Shown here one piece after another: positions 35,101 through 47,100 of a stretch of DNA of 64,000 nucleotides. How positions within the stretch are numbered: the first letter of the stretch is position 1; each line of letters starts with the position of its first letter. Below the pieces are notes generated by a model. It saw only the letters and a list, made by a program, of their open reading frames with translations. It did no database searches and had not been told where the DNA came from. The stretch lies in NCBI GenBank assembly GCA_032622095.1, contig CP136064.1, positions 50,228,073 through 50,292,072 of the forward strand. Reading direction: 5' to 3'. The position numbers were made by a program, and so were the translations under genes. The DNA is from Siphonodentalium dalli. Taxonomy: Eukaryota; Mollusca; Scaphopoda; Gadilida; Siphonodentaliidae.

Positions 35101-38100
35101 GCTTTATGCATATTCGGTTATATGCATGGGAAAGGTCATGCACCGATGCTATGCAATAAAGCGGAATTGACTGTATTGTCTTATCTTCGCACAGTATTCA
35201 CAACTTCTTCCTCGTATTTGAAAACAAATATTACGCACATTTTATGAAATTTAGAAAGGTTTCTGTTGAAGAATTAATGGTTAATATGTATTGGAGGATA
35301 GATTTTATATGGAAAATGGTAGGATTTTTTACCATAAAATTACCCATACATCCATTAATTTCTAGAATTCTTATCAAAAATAAAAATCCTCCTCCCTCAT
35401 CTAATTTCCTATATGTAATTGCCTGAGAACACAGGTATTTATTTTTAATGACCTTATGCATACAATTTTGAATCCTATGTGCATGATAATTGCCATTTTG
35501 TATCATCTAGGAAATTCCCCAAGGGTAGTAACCAATTAATCCCCATGTTGGGTAACATGATTAGGACTACACAAGAAATGATCATTTTCATCAAACATCA
35601 TGCAATTGTGGTATATATCGTTTTGGAATTTTTTTTTACCATGATATTCATTCAAGATTTAACCATGAACTGATTGAGAACAATGAAAGTGTCAATGACA
35701 CTGCAGCTGGTGGCTATTTTTTTCATCGAAAATCATTCAAATTTGATAGAGGAGATCCTAAACATGCCTGTAAATTTTCAAATAAATTCTCCAATGAAAG
35801 TGTCAATGACACTGTAGCTCAACTTAGGTAGGGGAATAATTTAATGGTCGACAGCAAATGGAGGAATAGGAAAAAATGATAATTGAAATGTCTAAGTAAG
35901 ACTAGATGTACATGTCAATATCAACATTCATAACAGGTTTCATAATGATCGGATCAAGGATGTGGTGAATAGTGATTATGGTGTGCCAAAGGATTTATTG
36001 ATGCAAAGAGTAAATTCTAAAATGGCCACCGGCAGCCATGTTTTTTTCCGAATTACCCCAAAATGACTTGTTCCCATCTACAGCCTTTACAAATCTCATA
36101 ATGATCTGATCAAAGGTATGACCTGTAGCCTGTGCCAATGGATTTAGTCATGCAAAGAGTAAAATCCAAGATGGCAGCTGGCGGCCATGTTTTTCGGCTG
36201 AACGACCCCAAAATGACTCGTTTCCCATCTACATGTCATTGTTAACATACATGACAAATTTCATGAAGTTCCGACCAAAGCTACGACCTGTAGTCCGCAC
36301 CAAAGGATTTATTCATGCAAAGAGTAAAATCCAATATGGCTGCTGGCGGACATGTTTTTTAGCCAAAAGACCCCAAAATGACTCGTTCCCATCTACATGT
36401 CAATATTAACATCCATGACAAATTTCATGATGATCAGACGAACAGCACGACCTGTAGCCCACGCCAATGGATTGAATTTTGAAATCAAAAATGGCCATGT
36501 TTTTTGGCCAAATGACCCCAAAATGACTCGTTCCCATCTACATGTCAATGTCAACATTCATGACAAAATTCATAAAGATCAGACCATAGGTACGACCTGT
36601 AGCCCGCGCCAAAGGATTTAGTCATGCAAAGAGTAAAATCCATGATGGCTGCTGGCGGCCATGTTTTTTGGCCGAACAACCCCAAAATCACTCGTTCCCA
36701 TCTACATGTCAATATTAACATCCATGACAAATTTCATGATGATCAGACGAACAGCACGACCTGTAGCCCACGCCAATGGATTGAATTTTGAAATCCAAAA
36801 TGGCTGCCAGCGGCCATGTTTTTTGGCCGAATGACCCCAAAATGACACGTTCCCATCTACATGTCAATGTCAACATTCATGACAAAATTCATAAAGATCA
36901 GACCATAGGTACGACCTGTAGCCCGCGCCAAAGGATTTAGTCATATAAAGAGTAAAATCCATGATGGCTGCTGGCGGCCATGTTTTTTGGCCGAACAACC
37001 CCAAAATCACTCGTTCCATCTACATGTCATTGTTAACATCCATGACAAATTTCATGAAGTTCTGATCAAAACTACGACCTGTAGCCTGCGCCAAACGATT
37101 TAGTCATGCAAAAAGTAAAATCCAAGATGGCTGCCAGCGGCCATGTTTTTTGGCAGAACGACCCCAAAATGACTCGTTCCCATCTACATGTCAATATTAA
37201 CATCCATGACAAATTTCATAATGATCAAACGAACAGTACGACCTGTAGCCCGCGCCAATGGATTGAATTTTGAAATCCAAAATGGCCACCAGCGGCCATG
37301 TTTTTTGGCCGAATGACCCCAAAATGACTCGTTCCCATCTACATGTCAATGTCAACATTCATGACAAATTTCATAAAGATCAGACAAAAGGTACGACCTG
37401 TAGCCCGCGCCAAAGGATTTAGTCATGCAAAGAGTAAAATCCAAGATGGCTGCTGGCGGCCATGTTTTTTTGGCCGAACAACCCCAAAATCACTCGTTCC
37501 CATCTACATGTCATTGTTAACATCCATGACAAATTTCATGAAGTTCCGATCAAAACTACGACCTGTAGCCTGCGCCAAATGATTTAGTCATGCAAAGAGT
37601 AAAATCCAAGATGGCTGCTGACGGCCATGTTTTTTGGGCCGAACGACCCCAAAATGATTCGTTCCCATCTACATGTCAATATTAACATCCATGACAAATT
37701 TCATGATGATCAAACGAACAGTACGACCTGTAGCCCGCGCCAATGGATTGAATTTTGAAATCCAAAATGGCCACCAGCGGCCATGTTTTTTGGCCGAATG
37801 ACCCCAAAATGACTCGTTCCCATCTACATGTCAATGTCAACATTCATGACAAATTTCATAAAGATCAGACCAAAGGTACGACCTGTAGCCCGCGCCAAAG
37901 GAAATTGTTGACGGACACACGGACGACGGACGCCAAGCCATGGCAATAGCTCAAACTTACAAAAGTAAGTTGAGCTAATAAATACGGCCTGCACGATGTG
38001 GCGATGGATTAAAATTTGAAATCCGAAGATGGCTGTTGGTGACCATGTTTTTTAACAGATTTCGATCTAGAGGTCATCCGGAAGATCCATATGAAGTTTA

Positions 38101-41100
38101 ATGACGATCGGATTAAAGATGTGACCTGTAGGATGTGCTAAAGGACATTGTTGATGGGCACACACACAGATGGACGGACGACAGATGCCAACCCATGGCA
38201 TTAGTTCAAAGTTGAGCAAAAAAGTCAAGGAATGCATGAATTTCTAGACAAATGTTTTTATGTTACCAGTTAATATCGGAAAATAATTTTGCTACTGACA
38301 TCACTGGTTTATGACTTAAATGGACTTGGCTCATTCGAACCTCCAAATTTATTTCTACGTAATTTAGAGCAACGGATACAATAGGTCGATACATAAACGA
38401 ACTATTGATATACCTGCTTCGGGTGCTCTGAAAAACACTTGCCAAAGTCACAGCCATTTTCAACTTTTCACCAGAAGTCAGACAAATGCGCTTTTTTGCT
38501 ACCATATCAGGAATGATCTTTTCTCTTCCATGTCGTGAAAATGGCCATTTTGTGTTTGGGACTCAAACACTGTATTCACAGTTGTATTTTTCATTACTTC
38601 AATGTGTCTTTTTGGGTTACATGATGCTCATAGAAAGGTAGTTCACATATTTATCGACCTATTTCGAAGGTTGATTACCTAAATTTATTTTGGGATGATG
38701 CACTCTGGCAGTTGATTGTCGACGAGACCAACCGAAACGCTCGTCACGTGATTTCGGAAAAACCTAACGTGCGCCTATAAAATGTCTAAACTGGAGCATA
38801 ATACAATCAAATGCTCAGGGCAATTGTGTCATTGGATCATGTGTGGTATTTGCTTATCAACCGTTACTACCCTTAAACAAAAGTTAGATTCACTCATCTG
38901 ACCAGATATATATATCAAATTTCACAATGGGGCATTGGCTGCATCGAAAACGCCGTTTTCTAGGGCTGAAATACGTCGATAAAAGCTATAATTGCATTTT
39001 ACTTTCAATTTCGGGTAGTTGCATAGCAACCGTTGCCAGGGAGTGATCGTGTGGCAATGTATCCCGATCTTAAAATACTCAATGGTCCATGGGGGAAATA
39101 CATGTAAAGTTTCAGACCTGCGACACCATTTAAACATAACCAACACATTGCGCCTAAACACAGTCTACAATAAATCAAAAATAACACTGGGAGGCCAGGA
39201 TCATGGTGTCGATCGGTTGTGGGGAGCCAGGGTTCAAAGGGTTAAACAAAATCCAATGTTACATTACCTCATCATTAGTTTTGACCATTTTCTCGCTCTC
39301 TTGTTTGAGTTTATCGGACTGTTCTGTCATCTGTTCCTTCTCCTTTGTAATCGCACCACACTGTGTTTGTAGTTTAGTCATCTGAACTTTGGCTGTTATA
39401 AGCTCGTGACTTATACCATCCTTCTCAGCCTCATAGCGTTTCAATAGTTTCTCGGTCTTCTCTTTTTCATACTGAAACAGTAACAAATCCCATTGCAAGT
39501 GACTTAGTTGAAAGGTGCAAGATGTATATAGATCGCATCTATGTAAAGTGACTTGTTGGCATTTACCTGTACATTGTCACACATGGCTCAAGTTTAAAAT
39601 CTTTTATAATATCAGACGAGGAACAGCAGACATTATAAGACACTGGTGGAGACCAAGAGCCATTTCATGCTGAATCTATAATATGAGTACTTTACATACA
39701 TCTGGTATTGGATATAAACAGTAGCCTATCTTAATATAAAAAGAATAAAACTTTATTCATCCAGGATTGAAAATAAATCTGCCGGCATGCATTTTTATTT
39801 CTCAACCATCCCATAAAGTTCAAGAAATGTCTTGCTCATAACTCAAAACATAAGACATCATCTTCCATACTAGCATCCATACAACCGTAATTTGCACTGG
39901 TTTGCTGGGAATAAATAAATTTCTATGAATTCTAACTGCAGAGGGGTTAAGGAAAATAAAAGTGCTTTTTCCATGATTAGAAGGATTTAATTTAGAGCGC
40001 AATCTCATTGTTACAATCGCTTCCCAATTTTTGATAAAGCACACCAATTCCCAAGGCGGGCAAAGGAATAGTTCAGTGCACGGATTGTGTCTTGTGGTCA
40101 ACACACGCTCAATGGTGATCTCTGGCTAATCCCATTATGTTCGGTCAAGTCAGTCAGAGCATGTGAATAGTTCTTTACCAAAATAAATCTCGTCTTCGAG
40201 TCGATTGATTCTGGTAAAGAACTATTCGCATGCTCCTACCCTTACTTAGACATATTTTGGACTTATTTCATTGAAGAAAAACAATCAGTTAGTATCCAAA
40301 CACTATCCCCACTGGAAGAATGTAGCAATGAACTAAAATTGTTGAAAATTCAAACCACATCGACTGTACCAGTTCAGAGAACACAATGGTTCAAATGTAA
40401 ATATTTACTAATTTATTCGGGATGCAATATGGGGCATAAACATTATGGCAAAGATTGGAATAATACTCACTGCGTGTAATTCGTTTATAACAATGATGCT
40501 GTTTTCTGACTATTTTGATAAATTTATGAAAATAACTTATTTTGGCATTATCGTTTGTTAATCCGTTCAGAATGAGGATAGGTCCCCAGAGGGTGAATTT
40601 AGTGAAGCTAGCCAACTGTGCGGTGGGGACTTCGTTCTGCAAAAGTCCGGCACCATATCCTCAGTCCTGAACACACAAACTTACCTTCATAGCATCTCTG
40701 TCCATAGTAATTTGATCCAAAATCTGTTTATGGGCCTCAGTTTGGTTCTCCTGTTTATCAAGGCTTTCTGCTCCCTGAGAAATTTGATTCTTAAGTTCAC
40801 TTATTTCATTGTCTTTCCTGCTTATATGTTCCTGTTTCTCTTTTTCAATATCATCAATAAGCCTAGTATGCTTATCTTTAGTTTTTTGAAGATCATTTTG
40901 CTGAAAAGAAACAAGATTCATGAGTAGAAAACAAATTGAAATTTGGTCAAAATAGGATTATGTTTGTTAACCCTTTACCCAACAAACCGGCCAAAACCGG
41001 CCAAATAAAGCTTCAACAGCCTAAAATATCTTCGGTCTGTCTCAATAGAACCATACAAATATGGATATCATTGGAACCGGCTCCTTGACCACATTGTGAT

Positions 41101-44100
41101 AGTTACAGTTATGCCCTGTGCCAATGCATTCTCTTATATATGCGAGTCGACCATAGGTCGCCTCGCATATATAAGAGAATGCATTGGCCTAAAACACTTT
41201 TTACCATTTTTTCTTACATTCTTTAACAATTTTATAATTTGTAATGTGTTAAGCCAATGCATTCTCTTATATATGCGAGGCGACCTATGGTCGACTCGCA
41301 TATATAAGAGAATGCATTGGCACAGGGCCGTTCTGTTGGGTAAAGGGTTAAGCGGACATGGCACATTCGAGCTTCCAAATTTTGTCTACGTAACTTGGAA
41401 GGGGGTGTATATGATAGGTTGACAAATACATGAAATATTGATATACCAGCTTCACATGCTCTGAAAAATACTTGCCATTTCCAGCTGTTTAAAATTTTTC
41501 GCACAGAAACAAACGCTCTTTATTTCTACCACATCAGGAATAGATTAAAGGCACGGGCGGCGTTCATTGCAGAAATATTCATATTTGTTCAAATCGCCAT
41601 CAACAGAAGGAATATTAAAATGTATATAGTTTTGTTCATATGCCAAACATAATCAGCGCATAAATAGTATATTGTCGTCAAGACGTACGATGGTGTATGT
41701 AAACAAGAGCCTGCTCGTGTTACAAAAGTTTTGCTTCTGTTTACATAACACAGCGCAATTTAATTGGTTAATCACACACAAATGATATAAACGCCCTTTA
41801 TTATTTCCATATCAGGAAAACAGTAACAAATAATGCTCTTTATGTTTACAATATCCGGATCTAAACAAAAGCCAGGTTCTCTAACGTTTTTAGCTTTTGT
41901 TTACATAACAAAGGAAAAATTTTGACAATAACATACTGTTTATGCCATATTTCCGATTGGTATAAGAACAAAGTCTGTCTATATTTTACTATTATTTCTG
42001 TTTATGGCGGTTTTTGACGGAGGTGATTATTTTAACAGGATACCCACTGCCAACGCCACCCGTATCTTTAACTGACGAGTAACTGAAAACTCCACCAGAT
42101 AACGATTTTGAGTTAAAAAGTCCACAATGGAAACATGTGGATTTGAACCCTCATCAGCAGCACTGGAGGGCGATATGGCTTGGAGTTGTACCCCTTACCG
42201 ACTGAGCCACCGATGCCCCTGTTGACGCACAAAAGCTGCATTTATATCATAAAGAACATACTTCGGGGGACTCACATAGGAGTCAGTATTTGTAAACGTG
42301 GACATCGTCAGTACAGTAATGCACTAATTAACCGATGAATGGCAACAAGCCATATTTCCGACTAAATCCTGAAAAGTTACCCATAATTCTGCTGTGGTTA
42401 TGGAGTCGATTAATTAGGGCATTACAGTATACAGTGGCTCATTGTCTGTACAGATGAAGCATTTGGATTAATCTTATTAATAATAAGATAATTCCCGAAA
42501 CAGTGCCCTAAATATAGATTATGCCTATTAATTATATACTACTCACCACATCACCCAATTGACTGTTAAGTTGTTTCACCAATTCTTCATGCTTCAATAT
42601 GATTTCCCCCTTTTCCCTTGTGAAATTATCATTAATATTTACAAATTCATCATTAAGTTTTCCAATTTTTTGTGTAGAATTCGACAAGTCTCCCTGTAGT
42701 TCCTCGATCTTTCTGTAAAACAGATAAAATATACTTCAGAAAAATGTTATAATCATAACTGAAAATGAGGAGAACAAATTTGAAAGCAGTTTTGGTGTTA
42801 AATTCTTGGATGAGCGACTACTGATGGATTCTGGGTAAGCCTTATCCCAAGACCTGCACTGTCTGAAATGATTTTTCTTTGTTTATAGTTCGACTTTGGG
42901 ATAATTTATATTGATCTGTAATAAACTAAAGTCTAAAGTTAATATGCAGCTTGTGATGTCAGATGATGAAACTAAATACTCAATACCTTGCAAATCACAA
43001 GTTAAGTGACATTGTGTGATTTAACTCTTTCTACAATACAGTATACTCAGGGTTTGCGCTGAAAAATAATTCACATTTGGCAAAAAATATTTGTATTTGG
43101 CAAAGGTTTTGGCAAGTCACTTTTTTAATTCAAGACAGTTGAAAAATATTGGTCAATCAATACCATTCTAACTGAATAAGTTAAGACAATTTATCGTACT
43201 AGTAAAACACAATCAATAGAATGTAACTATATTTTTCATTCTAAAATGCTAGTTACATTAGCTTGTCACATTTTTAGTGATAGAGACCTCATATATCGTT
43301 AAAAACTATAATTTGTTCTGCTAAAGTGCCGTATACGACACTCTAGCCAGTCCAAACATTTATTGACAAAAACACCTACATGGGGCCATTTTCATTTCCT
43401 GATCATTTAAACAGAAGCATTTGGCAAATTATAAAAGAATTTGGCAAAATAAAATTTTCAGTTGTCAAATTATTTGCCAAACATAAATTTCGGTCCAGCG
43501 CGGTCCATGATTATACTTCTTACTTCTAATAACAAATACTGTCATTGAGTCTGATAAAGCCAACTGCTTCAACCAGTCACTGCCGCAAGATAAACAAGTG
43601 CAATCCAAAAAGTGGCATATGCCCCCACCCCCAATGCTCAGTTTAGAGAGTGGGCTTTAATAAATAGAGGATATCTAGTGTTTTTTAGTGGATACCGAAA
43701 AATATGTCATGAGTGAGCGAGACAAATGTTTCGGTCACGAATGACATATTTTTCGGTATGCACTAAAAAAACACTAGATATTCTTTTTATTATACGCATT
43801 TCCAAAGAAATTCACCATTTACGACGTTAAATGATCTCACAATCGTCTTCAATCGATGCATCATTTTTGAAGCCATCAGCTGATCGCTGCCTGTTCACGC
43901 AATGCTACTTCACCATCCGCAGAATATAAAAATATAGTTCCCGTATTCTTCCCCCCCATAAATATGTCGAATTTCAACATAAAATAGATTTTTTATTATA
44001 AATGTAATATCAGTGAATATAATATAAATTAGAATATCACAATGGGTTCTTTCACTTTGTCCTTCTTCAACAGTACAAACCGGAAACAGTATTGGTACAC

Positions 44101-47100
44101 GCAAGTGAATCGGTCGCACGCGCGAGCTAGTGTGAAAGTATATTATTCTATATCCCCTTCTGGGTGATATCGATGTTTATCTAAACGCGTTTTTTTTCTA
44201 TAATTCACTGTTGAGCGTATAATAAATATTTGTATGGATGGAAAATCATTGTTATTTTCTAAAGCCAAGAAGTGGGTATTGTTTCCCCTTAAACTGGGGT
44301 ATCAATACACCAAAGCACAACCAAATCTGATCATCCATGCGCAAGTTACGATCTTAAATTTTCATACAGATTTAAAAATTAAGAAATTCCCAAGTCAAAC
44401 AAAGGCTGTAACTCTGGTTAACCATTTACCCAACAGAAGGGCCCTGTGCCAATGCATTCTCTTATATATGCGAGTCGACCATAGGTCGCCTCGCATATAT
44501 AAGAGAATGCATTGGCTTAATACATTAAAAATTATAAAATTGTTAAAGAATGTAAGAAAAAATGGTAAAAAAAGATTTTTTTTAGGCCAATGCATTCTCT
44601 TATATATGCGAGGCGACCTATGGTCGACTCGCATATATAAGAGAATGCATTGGCACAGGGCATAACTGTGACTATCACAATGTGGTCAAGGAGCCGGTTC
44701 CAATGATATCCATATTTGTATGGTTCTATTGAGACAGACCGAAGATATTTTAGGCTGTTGAAGCTTTATTTGGCCGGTTTTGGCCGTTTTGTTGGGTAAA
44801 GGGTTAAAATGAATCGACAAAACCTGTACTATGTGGTATCCCTTACTGCATGCTGAGCTATCTGATGATCCATGCCCAAATTACAAGCTCAAATGTTCAT
44901 ACAGAGAATAAGTTCACAAATTTTCAAGTCAAACAAAGGTGATAACTCTGGTAAAAATGAATGGACAAAACCTGTAGTAAATTATTATCCTTTCCCTCGA
45001 GCTGTGATATCACCTTACCAAAGCACAACTCAATCACATCATCCTTGCCCAAGTTACAAGCTGAAATGTTCGTACGGACACAAAATTCACAAATTTACAA
45101 GTCAAACAAGAGCCATAACTCTGGTAAATTTAATGGACGAAACCTGTAGTATGTGGGTATTCTTTCCCCTAATCTGTGCTATCACCATGCCAAAGGACAA
45201 TGAAACCTTATAATTAACACCCGAGTTACCAAGTGATATGTTCGTATGGATGGATGCCTTGATGCCCTGACGGACGCCATGCCATACAGACAAAGCCCTT
45301 GGCTATATGCCCCGAACCTCCTACAAGGGCATAATAATATGCACTGCTATCATTCAACTATTAATATAATTTCATCAAGAACATTTTATAATATACAACC
45401 TCACTTCTCCCTTGGACAAAAAAGGGAGAAGTGACACGTTTGATGGAGAAGACATGTCGCATGTCTCCCTCTAGGCTGGTCTCTGCTTTCTAAACCAGCA
45501 ACACTCAGCATATGGCTGAAGTACTATATGTTATCTTTCTATGAAAATAAAATAAAGTAAAATATGGAATGAAAAATAAATATAAGAAAAATAAGTAAGA
45601 CAATGTTCAAAATAATATGAAGAAACCGTGAAATAAAATCAAAGTTCACTAAATTCGCATCTTTTGTTAGACTGAAAAAAGACACTATTATCACTGATTA
45701 GGCTCACATTCATATCATTGATTAGCCCCCCCCCCCCCTTTTTATATATGTAAAAAGACACTATTATCACTGATTAGGTTCAAATTTGATATATGATCTG
45801 AAAACCTAAAACTGATACTGCAATAATCTGTAGAGGCCATTTTATCTATCAATGTACCCGGTATAAAAATGTAACAAATGCCGCATATCCAATGCTCAAA
45901 ATTTTATCTCATTCAACAGCATGAACTACACAGCTCTGAGATTGATTAGTATTATAAAACAAAGATACCTGTTGTTTGATGTTAATCTATATAGCCTGCA
46001 GGACAGTTCCCATCATATTTTGTTTATTATTAGGCCAAACAATAATCATACAACTCTTTTCTGTTTATCACTGTATCAAGGGAGGATACTGAATTGCTCA
46101 AAACTTCTAAACGTAATAATCACAACTCAATTACCACAATGATCATCAGCCGCATTCAGGCTCTATAAGAGCTATTAGTGAACACTATGTGCAATATTTC
46201 CAATAATATTGGAATAGTCACAATAGAAATCCAATCACTTCTAGTAAATTAAGCATAAGGAATCACCAAAATATAGGAGGAGCTCATTATAGGAAAAGCA
46301 ATTAATGGTTTGCAAATCCTTTCAGACTGGCAAATTGTGCCAACATCACACATGATATAAATCTATACCGGCAAGTCTGCAAATAGTGTGTCTGTCATTT
46401 ACAGAATGAGGTCCCCAGACGGTGAATTTGGTGATGCTATCCCACACAATGGGCTAGCATCACCAAAATGACCCTCTGGGGACCTCATTCTGCTTAAGCC
46501 CCATTTTCTGGAAAGTATTTATAGTCTCAAATTAACATTGTTTTTAGTTACTTTTTCCGGAAGTTTCTATATCCACTAATTTGCAGAAGATAAAATGCAT
46601 AATCAAGGAGACTAATGGGTGAACATCACCAACTCCAACTGGAGAATTCGTAAGTGACAAAAACACTATTTGCAGCCTTGTATACCGGTAATTGCAAAAA
46701 AGTCAATGATTGAAATACAGTGTGGAGTAACCAGTGTTTGAATTATAATATTCACTGACCAATAATTTGATACTTACGTATATATAATAAACTCATATTA
46801 AAGCAATATATTTATATATATAATAATAAATATAATATGCTTATATAAAATTTATAGCAAAACAAATAAACAAAATAATAATAGAAAGAATTGATGTTGC
46901 AAAAGCTGTTTTCCAGTATGCATATAATCTAAATTAAACAAGGTTTGGTACTCAAAATATTGTAATCAGAACAGCAATATATTTTAGATTTCAATCCAGA
47001 CATTTCTCAGAATGCTACAGACATCAACTCACTATTATAAAATGTTTAGCATCAAACTATACAACTATTATCAAAATTCATGTTCACAAATAAGTCCCAA

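Larger units (their letters stand above)
32455..35173 (+). mobile_element. Tigger/pogo DNA transposon
   Basis: 2719 bp with TA target duplications (32453-32454, 35174-35175). Terminal inverted repeats of about 24 bp begin CAGTCAATT (left CAGTCAATTTCAGTTAATTG, right CAGTCAATTCCGCTTTATTG read inward), and TGCATA words recur subterminally. It carries one transposase ORF. Its 5' part (32787-33200) contains a direct duplication of about 200 bp around AACATGCTTCTGTT, and its 3' part a 56 bp tandem duplication. It lies in the w7-w8 intron, antisense to CLIP1. Confidence 0.92.
32307..39267 (-). other. CLIP1 intron w7-w8 (7 kb)
   Basis: Contains the Tigger element, the minisatellite element and repeat L. 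35180-35900 and 38530-39220 are unassigned; the latter carries TTGCATAGCAACCGTTGCCA, an imperfect palindrome. Confidence 0.75.

Noticed and set aside
35905-37980. CRISPR-like array
   Set aside because: Units are 145-165 bp without a short constant repeat and variable spacer; the genome is eukaryotic.
42150-42221. Functional tRNA gene
   Set aside because: A and B boxes are present, but no credible anticodon stem or cloverleaf; the sequence continues into a SINE-like body.
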